NCBI GenBank assembly: GCA_038496675.1 | Contig: CM076667.1 | Location: forward strand, 16,203,469-16,267,468 | DNA length: 64,000 nt | Direction of reading: 5' to 3' | Origin: Rachycentron canadum | Taxonomy: Eukaryota > Chordata > Actinopteri > Carangiformes > Rachycentridae | Shown: positions 37,835 to 50,200 of the stretch, one piece after another | How the letters are laid out: each line of letters opens with the position of its first letter | How positions within the stretch are numbered: the first letter of the stretch is position 1 | The notes under the pieces: model-generated | Told to the model about the DNA's origin: nothing | Seen by the model: only the letters and a program-made list of their open reading frames with translations | Database searches by the model: none | Translations under genes and position numbers: made by a program

Positions 37835-40800
37835 ATGCAGGCGATAAGGTGAGGACTCTTTATTTACAGGAGAATATTTCCCAGCTGTTTTAGGGATTAA
37901 AGTAGTTTTGTTTATACTTCAGTGATAAATACCACCTGATGTTGCCAGTTTGGTGACAAAGCTTTCCTTTTTTCCTTTCTGTGAGGGGAAAACGTGTCTT
38001 TTTTTTTTCTTTTTTCTGTAAGTTATGTCCTGTTATATCACACCCATGTGTCTGGCTGAGACAGTTAAGGTTTCCCAATGTCGCAGAAATTTCTTCCGGG
38101 CTCCCTGGTCCTCTGATGAAAGACTGAATGGCAAAACTGTGGTCATCACCGGTGCCAACACGGGTATTGGCAAAAACACAGCCATCGACCTGGCCAAGAG
38201 AGGTTAGTCTGACTGAAACTGTGGCTTTGAATTATAACCTGTGAAGCTACACCCATGACTCATCCTCACAACAGGAGCACTGGAGTTTTTGCTTTGTCAT
38301 TCTTACAATCCAAAAAAAAAAAAAAAAGTTGTGAACAGCTCATCTTTTGTTTTACGTAAAGATTTTGACTTTTCCAGATCCAGAGATTAGATGAGCACAT
38401 AGGACCGACCTCACATCTTCCGGCTATTCAGGTTTTAATGATATGTTTCTGGTTGTTGTACCAGCTCCAAATAGGACCGGGCACGTTTCTGAATTGCATC
38501 CAAAAAAGTCAAATGATGCCCAACCTGATACCTGTACAACCGCATCCTCTTTTCTGTTAACAAATGAATGCACCGGTGTTTAATTCATTAACTTCATTAA
38601 CTCATTTCCTAAATATCCAAAGTCATATATTAAGCTTAATATGTGTATGTGTAAAGTGTAATCTAAAGAAAAATGTTAAAAATGTGGCTAGAATGAAAAT
38701 TTCTTCACATCATCATTTATTTTCCAAGCTGGGTGATGAATTCTACTGGAGTTTGTGCACAGACACGAGCAACACTGAAAATGAAATAGACTGTATTTTA
38801 TTTAGTATCAGCACCTGTGAGGTACGGAAGATTTCAAATGCCCAAATTGGAGCAAAGCAAACAAATTGAAAATCACTATGTGTTTCATTTCCATGTTAAA
38901 ATCCAATCACAAAACTGAAAAATGAAGAGGTGATTTGCATTTCCTTCAAACATTCAGGCATAAAGTCACTGCTACTAATAAAAACAGTTTGACGGTTAAG
39001 TAGATAACATAGACGTACAAAAAGTTACTGCAAAATTTATTCGACCTGTAGTCTCACGCTCAAACCTGCACACAAATATAGGTGTGTGTGGACTTGTGGA
39101 CCTTTGAGCATCAGCTAATCCTCCTCTTTCAAACCAGTTAGTGTTTACTGTGAGATAACACATGCGAAACAACACTAATGAGGTGTCAACATCAAAAAAG
39201 ATCCCGATTGCATGTTTGTAGTCAAATGTAGTCAAACACTGGTGCAACTAAATAATCATATTGTCTCTTTATTCTAACAATGCTAATAACTAAAACTTTA
39301 GTGCTGGAACAGAGCCTTTCTCGACAGTATGTCATGTGGCTTACTTCACATGCTTATGGATAAGGAGGGTAGTTTTTGATAAATGGCTTGTTTGTGCATG
39401 TTCTTATTTTAGCCAACTTTAAATGAATGCAATTTCCCATGAGCCCTAGACATCCGCAGGCAAAATGTCACGGCTTCACTAAAGATAGAGAGCATGAAAA
39501 GAGCAGCAAAAGAGGTATATTTGCTGGAAAAGTTTTTTGACAGAATAGATAACAGCAGAACAGTTGGAAAAAATACTTTAAAGGGCTTTGGGGAATATTA
39601 TGGATATGGATGAAACCAAGTTACAATGATACATTGGATATTATCCTGCTATCCTCAATTTTAATGAGAGCTGCAGTGCTTTTAACAGAGTAATTGTTGT
39701 ATAACTGCTCTAGTGGATGCTGGTTTATCTAAGAGTAAACCTAGGAACACGCCTACATTTTTTTTTTTTGTTGTGTTGAGTTGAGTGACAGAAGTGGAAG
39801 AGATGCTCGCCCACACCTAATGTCATCAGTCTGTATCTACAATGTCTTTCCATGTCTCAAAAAGGCTCCTTTGGACCATCACATACAATTAATTCAGTTG
39901 TTAAACTGTTACCTACTGTCCATGCTGAAACCTTCTGCCAATAATAAGATTTTAGTAATGTAGGCATTCTGTCATGAGAGGGTGCTCTCTACCCATGCAC
40001 CCACGCGTCTGTTTAATGACCATACCTGCATACAAAGAACCAGTGAATTTATCATGACATTACTCACACTGTTTGCTTCTTTGTTTAGGGGCAAAGGTTA
40101 TCATAGCGTGCAGGGACATGGAGAAAGCACAGGCCGCCGTGAAAGAAATCGTTGAAAGCTCAGGCAACGAAAATGTCCTTTGCATGAAGCTTGACTTGGC
40201 AGACAGCAAGTCGATAAGGGAATTCGCTGAAGCCATCAACAAAGGTAAACCCAGCCGTTCCTTAGAAACCTTGCACACACAAAGAGTCTAAAAAGCCAAA
40301 GGATTATATGTTTCTGGATGTTTCTACAGGAGAGCCAAAACTCAACATCCTCATCAACAATGCTGGTGTGATGGTGTGTCCGTATGGGAAAACGGCAGAT
40401 GGCTTTGAGATGCAGATCGGCGTCAATCACATGGGTAAATGAAATAATGTTATCCGTGTGGTGAGGGAAGGAGGCTATCACACTATCCCTGAGTCAGATA
40501 ATTAAAAGGAACCGGACCTTGTGTAAATTTTATTCATATTTGACTCCGCAGATTGTGATCTAAAAAAACTGCAGATAATACTTAAGAGTTTAGCATTAGT
40601 GAATGATTATTTGGATTTTCTGTTTTGTTGGAATCAGCATACATCAGTAGATTAGATTACAGTAGCTCTGGACGCTGCTCTGGACGCTGCTTTGGTAACA
40701 CATTTGTACCAGTCATGCCTCCAGCTGGGAGGTATCTGGGCCTTCAGAGCAGTTCACATAAAGTCCACTAAGAGGCGTTTTTTTTACCTCCCCTTGGGCA

Positions 40801-42569
40801 GTTCGTGTTCTCTCAAGATCCAGTATAGTTTGAATGCAATAATACTCTCTTCATGCTGTAACTGTATCAGTGGGTTCACTTGGGAATTGTAAATGTAAAC
40901 CATAAATTAACAATATCATAAACGGGCTGTTTGGTGCTAATGTGAGAATTATATACATATAACCAATGAAAACGGGAATGTCTTCTATTTTACTTTCCTG
41001 TCAAAGGAATTTTATTCTTAATGCCTTTCTTAGCTTAGAAATTCTTACCTGTATACAACTCTCTGTTCTGCTTTGTTATTTGGCAGTAATATGTTTTTGC
41101 TATTAAATATTGATAAGTGTTGACATTATTAGTTGTTATGCTGAACAAATTTACCCTTGTGAGATAAAGAATACAGTTTAATTCACTGCTATCAGAACAT
41201 TGCATCCTGCCAAGGTTTAACTGCAGGTAATACTTTTAATAATTTTTTTTGTCTGCAGATTTGGTCACACATTAACCAAAGATCTCATAATGTATATGTA
41301 TGTGAAACAACAAACTAGAAATTACTATCTTGACTATCATACTATCATTTTTGTTAAAACTTATTTAGTAGCCATTCAGTTTTCTCAAATATTACTTATG
41401 CTACAATACCTCACAGGATGCAATATCCTTTTTTTGTTTTCTCAAACTTGTTGGTCATATTCTCCAGGTCACTTCCTGTTGACGTATTTGTTGCTTGACC
41501 TGATCAAAAAGTCGGCACCAGCCAGGATTGTCAATGTGTCTTCCCGAGCTCACGCCTGGAGCTCCATCAATCTGGATGACATCAACAGCGAGAAGAGTTA
41601 CGACAAGAGTAAAGCCTACTCCCAAAGCAAACTAGCCAATGTCCTCTTTACCCGCTCACTGGCTAAACGACTAGAAGGTGAGTGTTTTACCCTTATGTCT
41701 GTTATTTTATCCTATGTCTCCTCCTGCTTTTAGTCAAACAAGGTGCAAAAGTACTTTTTATTCTATTATTTCTTTCTAACTTAAAAGCTCAATTGGACAA
41801 ATCTGGTTTTACCAGTTTCCTTCAGTATGTCCTTAATGTTTTATAGTAATGTTAACCAGGAATTGTGTTTTTTTCAGGCACGGGTGTGACGACATACTCC
41901 CTCCACCCTGGAGTTGTCCAGACAGAATTGTGGCGTCATCTGAGTGGCCCCCAACAGGTCTTATTTAAAATTGCCAGTCCCTTCACCAAGGACTCTGTCC
42001 AGGGAGCTCAGACAACCATTTACTGCGCAGTGGAGCCATCACTGGAGAAGGAGAACGGTGGATACTACAGGTCCTTTGTTTTTTCATACTTCTAAAAATA
42101 CAGACAGTATGTTGCAGTGTTTCCTATCAACAAGATCTGATGCCAAACTATGCAAGACCACACTGAAGTCAAGTTTATTCAGTTTATCTGAGAGAGTTTT
42201 ACAATCTGTCAACCTCATCCATCCTTAAACCTTGGATTCAGATAAAGAAAATCTCCCTCACAATAACGCCTTTTCATCACAAAACAAAGAAACAGAAAAA
42301 CAGATGCACCACACAGAAGTGGCCCTTCTTCCATGATATACAGATATGTATATCATGGAAGATAGTAAACTATAATTTAAAGTGCAATAAAAATCAAACA
42401 TTAGGTGTATTAAGTTAAAGGGTTTCAACCAAATCTCAAGCTGCTCCTTTCCGTCTTTGCCAACAGTGACTGTGCTCCTGCAAACTGCTCACAGGATGGA
42501 AAAAACGACGAGCTGGCGCAGAAGCTGTGGGAGCTGAGCTGTCGTATGCTCTCCATTACATGGGAATGA
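37835..42569 (+). CDS. rdh12l: Short-chain dehydrogenase, retinol dehydrogenase 12-like, 7 exons
   Basis: This is a classical-type SDR of the RDH11/12/13 group, whose members reduce retinaldehyde and other aldehydes or oxidise retinol using NADP(H). Coding exons are 37835-37848, 38087-38202, 40089-40244, 40330-40434, 41468-41677, 41878-42070 and 42467-42569. All borders are GT-AG with compatible phases, giving 298 residues. The start is in a 14-base exon: MQAIR joins to NFFRAPWSS, the usual N-terminus of fish rdh12-like proteins. An ATG at 38025 also opens the frame but lies in the intron. Motifs: nucleotide-binding TGANTGIG (26-33), NNAG (105-108), catalytic Tyr181 and Lys185 in YSQSK. Unlike mammalian RDH12 it lacks an N-terminal hydrophobic anchor. 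Retinoid activity is inferred from family, and the exact paralog name is uncertain. Confidence 0.9.
42327..42362. repeat. 15-bp inverted repeat in the last rdh12-like intron
   Basis: Arms 42327-42341 and 42348-42362 (TCTTCCATGATATAC-type arm) are perfect complements around a 6-base loop. It lies about 105 bp before the final exon. Confidence 0.8.
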
Positions 42570-42959
42570 GGCAACCAATCAGTGCAGTTCATCCTATTTC
42601 ATGAATGCTGCTTGTGAAGAAATAATGTATCATGTCTTTTGTTACATTTGTAACATTATGTTTTGTTACAGTTATATGTATATACTTTCTAACAGTTCTT
42701 GTTTGTATTCTTGTTTGTAATACTAACATACAGTACTTGCACATGATAGCATTATGTCCAATTAAGAAAATACTAAAAAAAAAAGTAAAAACATTAAGTG
42801 TACATTTCTGTTTTACATAAATAACTAACCTAAGTAAATACTTTTCTACCCATTTTGAAAAGTTTCATAGTTAATAAGGCATGAGGTTTACAGTTTTTTT
42901 TCTATACATCTCAAATGATTTTCTGTACTGGTATTTTATTACATTAAACTCTCACACTC

Positions 42960-42965
42960 AATAAA
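42960..42965 (+). terminator. Poly(A) signal of the rdh12-like gene
   Basis: AATAAA lies 391 bp after the stop codon and is followed by a T/G-rich stretch. It is the best-placed signal. Confidence 0.6.
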
Positions 42966-42969
42966 TTTG

Positions 42970-44219
42970 TTTGTCCTTATGCTTCATCTTTCAGTTAAGG
43001 CAACGGTTTTCAAGAAGGAGACACATGTTTGGCTAAAAAAGTGTCTTTGGTCATTGTTGTTGTTCTTTAAACAACCAGGTCACTTCTTTTATTACTAACA
43101 AGCTGATTGTTCCTGGTTGGTCCTCACTGCTTTGACAAAGCGTGAAACACCTATACTTTAACTTTAATACCATTGTATGACCTATGTGTGTGACAGCAGT
43201 GGATTGATAAAGGCAATAAAACAAAGATTACAGTTAAATATGTAAATTGCAGCACTGTGAGCTTACAGAGAAAGCTGCAACCCAGGTTCCCTGTCTGGAA
43301 AGCTGAGGTTGCTGCGTTCATTGAAACTCAAATAATCTCTAATCTATTGACCCAGTTAACCACCTGAAAAGCTAATTGTCTTAAAATGTGATTATGATCT
43401 GAGTGATTGCAGTGAAACCACTGATTTAACCAAAACAGTAAATGTTACAGTAGAAATAATTAAAAGCTCAGTGAAGTCTGTGGAAAACGTACATTTTTAC
43501 AATTATTTCTGCCTGTTTGCATATGCTCTGCTTGTTCTGATGATGTTTGGAGTTGCATAATGTGTCCAAAGGCAATTTTCCATACATTGTTATTGTTATT
43601 TATGGTTATTGCATAAATTGTGATAAGCTGAGAGTCAATTATCTTATATAATGTTTTGGAACATTGATAACATTATTGACTTCATGTCTTATTTCTTAAC
43701 AATCGCTGTTATTTCATGTAAGGTTTGGTAAATTCTTATTATTAAATTATTTAAATTTAACAGCAAGAGATGAATAGGATGAATTTGAAACCCAAAGAAT
43801 ATTGATTGGTTGATTGTTAGTTATGGAAAACTATGATAAGATTTAGTGCAAGACCTAGAGTCACCTCACACTTGGATAACATACTGATTTACTTATTAAA
43901 CGTAGTCTTATCATTTGCAAGACACCATAAATGTGTGCACTGAGGTCCTTCATCTCCATGGCCACGTATACAATCATTCATTAATGTTTAATAAAGAAAA
44001 GAGGGTGGCTATAAGAATCTGCTGCAGGTCCGGCAGTGATAGCATCACTGGGGGAAGCAGCAAACGCTATGGATGTAAGGATGATCTGGTGCATTACTAA
44101 ACTGAACTAATTACACACTTTTACAGAACACAAACTACATTCACCTCACGATGACGCCTGGAAGAAAGAGTGATATTAATATGATGGTGCAGTAAAGATT
44201 CTTGATTTTCTTTTTTTAG
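42970..44219. other. Spacer between the rdh12-like and left PKS genes
   Basis: About 1.25 kb with no recognisable coding exon. It probably contains the promoter and a non-coding first exon of the PKS gene, because a strong splice acceptor (CTTTTTTTAG ending at 44219) lies 15 bases before the PKS start codon. I could not place that first exon or a TATA box. Confidence 0.5.
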
Positions 44220-44234
44220 TGACGTACAGTCAAA

Positions 44235-47200
44235 ATGGAGGAAACTGAAGACGGTATTGCAGTAGTGGGCATTGGATGCAACTTTCCCGGAGGTAAGCCA
44301 TGTGATCTGGGAACTTTTGGGAAGTGTATCATTTTTATAAAATTTGATACAGCAGTTTCTACCCTTTTCACTAGACATATGTATGTTTCCAAACAGGGGA
44401 AGGCCTTGACAATTTCTGGAAGGTTCTCGTTGATGGAAGAAACTGTTCTGTGCCAATTCCCAAAGAAAGGTTTGACCTGGCCAGCTGGTATGACCCTGAC
44501 GACAACAAAGCGGGTAAATCCCGCACTGCCAAGGCTGCTCTCATTGATGGGTACAGTATTTCACTTTTATTTTACAACATTTAGATTATTGTCCACTTCT
44601 TTGTAGTCTTTTAGATTATGCACTTTACACTAGATTATTGAGACATCTGAGTACTTACTCGTACGGACTTACGTACTCCGAAAGCCTCTGCAGTGGTTGG
44701 TTTATTGGTGTCAAAGAATATATATGGATAGAAATACACTGAATACAGATTCTCCTAACTTTTTCTAATGCAAAGTGACTAATTGTAGTTTACCAACAGG
44801 TGTAGGAAGTATATCTAGGCCTATATATCTGAGCTCTTCTTGAGAAAGAGACCTTTAAATCTAAACACATGGTCACTAATTATGTAAAAAAGATGATGAT
44901 CAAAAATGTAGGACAAACAATATTTAATTTTCATATAAAATGAACTAAATAAAAATATAGAAAATATGTATAGAAATAAATGAAGAAAAATATTTCTCAG
45001 AAATTTAAATTGATCCAGTGGTTTTTAATGAATTGATTTCAGATTTAATGAATTTGACCACAAGTTCTTCGGGATCAGTGACAGTGAAGTGGAACAAATG
45101 GACCCTCAACAAAAACAGGTCCTTCAGTGTGTTTACAGAGCTTTAGAAAATGCTGGGATTCCTATGGAAAAGGCCAGCGGCACCAGGACAGGGGTGTTTT
45201 TTGGTGAGACAGTAAAAACATACTGTTAATTTCTGCATTATTATATTAATTGGGTTTTTTATGATTTTGAAATGTCTTATATATATTTTATGACCATATA
45301 TATTTTCTCATAGGCCTAATGAACAGAGATTATGAAACAAATGCTGCACATGTGCACCCAAGTGTAATCAACCATTGGACTGGCACAGGGCTTGCCATGA
45401 GTATTGCAGCAAACAGAGTCTCATACATCTTCAACTTTACTGGACCCTCGTTGTCCATAGACTGTGCCTGCTCATCCTCCCTTGTTGCTCTTCATCTTGC
45501 CTGTCAATCCATTAAACAAGGTCTGTATATTGAACATGTATAACTAATGGCAATTACACTTTGGAGAGCAACTTATAATGTAACTCTGATGGAAAGTGAT
45601 AGCCCAGCAATTTATTGTAGGGGTCAGTGTTAAAAGGGGCATTAGAGTATTGTTTTGTGTGATTGTAAAAATGTGTTTTATCTTATCAGGCGATTGCGAT
45701 ATGGCTGTTTGTGGAGGTGTCAACTGTATCATAGAGCCCAGAGTGTTTGTTGCTCTCAGCAAAGCTAAGATGATCTCACCTGAAGGGACCAGCAAACCTT
45801 TCTCCAACAGAGCAAATGGCTATGGTAGAGGGGAAGGCTGCGGGGTCGTTCTTTTGAAGCCACTGCAAAAGGTTGACCATTTCCTTTTTATTTACTATTT
45901 ATCAAAACATCAGATCTTATCAGATAACACAGCATAGATAACATAGATAACACCCACATCAATTAATAACTGACTGGTACAGTATAAATATATAAAGTAT
46001 TTTGTTTCTTTTAAACATTAACCTCAAAAACACCTGTAATTATTATTAGCCCATAACATCCTAGTTGCTGTTGATTCTATTTCTCTCCAGCAACATGTTA
46101 GAAGTCCAAATTATAATTATATATATTTTGGACTAGAACTAAACATTACAATTTTGTACACTCTCACTGTATATATTTCACCTGCTTGTTGCATTATAGG
46201 CAATACAAGACCATGACCATATCTGGGGTGTCATCAGCAAAACAGCTGTTAACCAAGATGGACGCTCAGTCACTCCAATCACCAAACCCTCGATGACACA
46301 ACAAGAGGAGCTGCTGCGAAGAATCTACTCAGAGTCTGACCTTGCAAATGTTCAGTACATAGAGGCACATGGGACTGGAACCCCAGTGGGAGACCCAACA
46401 GAAGCAGGAAGTATCTCAAATGTCATTGCTAAAGCCAGACCTCGTGGTTCAGAGACACTGTGGATTGGCTCTGTAAAAAGCAACATTGGACATACAGAAT
46501 CTGCAGCTGGAGTGGCTGGACTCATTAAGGTTCTTCTAATGATGAAGCATGAGACCATTGTTCCCTCTCTTTTTTACTCTGAAGAAACTGCAAGTGTAGA
46601 TGCCGAAGCCCTACACATCAAAGTTCCTAAAGAGGCAGAAAAGTGGGAAGCCTCTGGTGCAAGAATTGCAGGGGTAAACAACTTTGGCTTTGGGGGTACA
46701 AATGCACACGCTATCATCAAACAGTACAGACAGTCATCTATTCGGCCAAAAAACAATGAGACACAGCCAAAGTACTTTGTTATGTCAGCAAATTCAACAA
46801 AATCTCTCTCCCTGATGATGGAAGACACCATTAAACAGCTAGAGACAGAAAGTGAAGTTGATCTTGATTCCCTGCTGTATACATCAGCTTGCAGAAGAAG
46901 CCATCTAAAACATAAATACAGAAAGGCCATTATGGTATCATCTGTAGTCGATCTTACAGAGAAGCTAAGTGCTGCTCTAAGCAAAAATGTTGGCCCATCC
47001 TACTCAGATCCGAGGTTAGTGTTTGTCTTCTGTGGAAATGGCGTTAATTACCATGGCATGTGCCAGCAGCTACTAAAACATGTGCCTCTGTTCAGAGATA
47101 AGATCAAAGAGATTACCCAACTTTTTAGAAGGCTGAGTGCACTGAACATACTGGATATACTCGAGAGTGAGTTTGAAAGTAGTGACTTCAAAACCCCAGA

Positions 47201-50200
47201 GGTTGTCCAGCCATTACTTTTCGCTATCCAGGTCGGCATTATGACCCTACTCAGGCGATGGGGTGTCAAGCCAGATGCAATTCTTGGACACTCTGTAGGC
47301 GAGGTTGCAGCTGCTCATTGTTCAGGCCTCCTTTCTCTTGAGGATGCAGTGAAAATCATCTATGTCCGGAGCACTCTCCAGAGCAAAGTCACTGGGGGGA
47401 AGATGCTTGTGATCAGCAATATGGCTGTATTGGAGGTAACTGCTCTTCTCCCTCCTTACTCTGATAGAGTTTGCCTTGCTGCTTTCAACAGCCCACAGTC
47501 TTGCACTCTCTCAGGTGATGCAGATGCAATCAAGAGCCTCCATGAGGAGCTAAGCACCTCAGCCAACAGCCAGAATCTGTTCCTTCGTGTCCTGGATGTC
47601 CCTGCTGCTTACCACAGCCACATGATGGATCCAATACTGCCAGAAATCAAGGACGCAATTGGCTCCTTGCAAGTGAATGATATGGATATAGAGTTGTTTT
47701 CAACGGTGACAGGCAAGGAAATCCAGCCAGGAGACTTCTGCACAGGTGAATACTGGGCTAGAAACATTCGTGAACCAGTAGCTTTTGAGCAAGCAGTGAA
47801 GTCAGCGTCTAAAGGGATGAAGAATACAATCTTTGTGGAGATAGGGCCAAGAAGGGCTCTACAGAGAAACATCATGGAATCTCTGGATAACAACACAGCT
47901 GTTCTAGCCTCGGTGCAGCCAGAGAAAGATCATGAAACAATCATGTCTGTTGTTTCTAAGTTGTTTGAACTGGGTGTTCAGATAGATTGGAACACCTTCT
48001 ACAAAGGATATGAAACAATGCCACTGCCTTTCCCGAAATACAAGTTTGATTGCTCAGACAGAGATGTTATCATTGGAGCAGTACAAAAAAACACAGCAAG
48101 TGATCATCCTGTGCTCTGTCAGACAGGAAGTGAAAGCAACATTTTCAGCTGCAATCTCATGTCAGACTCTTCTTTCTACCTGAAAGAGCACAAACACAAT
48201 GATATACCCATCATCCCAGGTGCCTTCTATGCTGAGTTGGGTTTAGCTGCAGTCATGGTCAGTGCCAAACCAAAAGTCCCACTCAACTCACTTCAGCTTA
48301 GTGTCAACTTTCACAGTCCGTGTGTTTTAACCTTGAATTCACCTGAAATGAAGGTGCAATTGGAACAAACAGAGAAAGAAACCAGCTTCAGGGTATTCTC
48401 CCCATCTGCAGTATATGCATCTGGAACAGTTGTTTCTAAAAGAGAGAGGCTGATTGAGGAGCAGTACATTTCACTAACATCCATCTACAAAAGATGCAAA
48501 TCTGTTGTGAGCTCTCAGGAGTTCTATGGGTATCTGTCCCAAGGAGGCTTCCAGTATGGTGACGTCTTCCAGAATAAGGGGAATGTGCACTATGGAGAAG
48601 ATCTCAAGGAGGCTTTTGCAGTTGTCTCAGTTCCAGAGGAAGTGAGGTCTCAGTTGCATGACTACTGCATTCATCCTGTTGTGTTAGATTTTCTTATGCA
48701 GCTTCTCCCGGTTACAGTGGAGCACATTTTTGCAGGCAGACCAGGCTTTCCTGCCAAAATAGGAAGTTTGACAGTGTTTGAACCTTTGCAAGATGAGATG
48801 ATTGTCTATCTGAGAGCAACTGATGTGGGCATTGATCACTTTGAGGTTTGTGGCTGCTTTGCAGATAGAGAGGGAAGAGTATTGGCTGAAGTTAAGCATG
48901 TGATAATCAAGTATCTTGGCAGTCCTTCCTATGTGGTTGAGGAGTACTTCTACCATAATGCCTTCGGAGTCATTCCTGATAGTACCACATCTGTTCCTCC
49001 TCCCAAGGCTTTGGTGTTTTGTGATCATATAGGGATCTCTAAAGGCCTGCAACAACATTTGGACTCAAGATCTTGCTACATTTCATTCACACAAGCAAAA
49101 GATATCTTGAGCCATGGCTTCCCCTCTCTTTTGGTAAAACTCAATATCACAGATATTGAGAAAAACTTTGACGAAGTCTTGTTTTTGTGGGGAAAAGAAA
49201 ACCTTACCTCGCTGGCAGCTGACGTTGTCCTGCAGAATTTGGTGAGCTGTTGTGAGGTTTTTCGACAAATAGTCCTGGAACTCAAGAAAATTCACTTCTC
49301 GCACTCAATTAGAGCAGTAACCTATTCTTCATCTGACATCACAGTGGACCACATAAGTCCAGGTTTTGCTCTTGCTGGTATGACAAGATCTTTTGCTGCA
49401 GAGATACCAGATCTTTCATTCCAGCTGATTGATATAGACACTGTTTCTGCTCGGGACATTGCAACTCTATCTGAGATCCTACGATCATGTCCTTGCAATA
49501 AGTACCCAGAGTTGGTGGTAAAAGATGGGCTGATTTTGAAACCTATTATTGTCCGTACTCCACCTAAAAGCACTGACAGTTTAGGGGGCAGTTTTACCTC
49601 TACAATGTCTGAGCCCTGCATCCTCCAGACAGCTGATGCACATAAAATTACTCAAGTAAGTTCCATTCACTTTGATGAAGGGGCCCAGCCAATCAGTGAC
49701 ACATACATTGAAATTCGACCCAGTAAGATATGTGTTCATTCATCTGATTACTTTCCTGTCAGTGCTTCACATCTGAAATTTGGCCAGACACTATACTGGA
49801 ACAAACACTCATCACAGAATCACAAGCTTCTGGCTCTCGACTTCAGTGGTATTGTCACAGCAGTCGGAAAAGATGTCAAGAAACTGAAAGTGGGAGATCA
49901 CATTGCTTCCTGTTATCCTGTGGTGGCAGCCAATAAGGTCAGAGTACCAGAGGATGCATGCTATAGCACCAAACGATTCCCATTTCTTCAAAAAACACCA
50001 TGTGTCTCCTATTTTGTGCTAGCTTGGGAAATCCTGCATCGAGCCTTGCCCAGAGTCAAACATCATCTAGGAATCATATCCTCAGTCCCTGACTCTGCTC
50101 TGGTGAAAGTCTTGGCACTTGCATCTTCCAAATCAGGGTGGAATGTGGTTGTTGGAACACAGTGCAATGGGTGTTTTGTAGATGTCAATCAAATTTATGC

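Noticed and set aside
38025..38207. ATG-initiated 60-residue frame as the start of the rdh12-like protein
   Set aside because: The frame before residue N of NFFRAPW is not like the family. A 14-base exon at 37835-37848 (MQAIR) spliced to 38087 gives the typical N-terminus with correct phases, so the frame's 5' part is intron.
46352..46558. Antisense frame in the left PKS, almost identical to one at 58456-58662
   Set aside because: The similarity is simply the reverse strand of the converted KS segment, not a conserved antisense protein.
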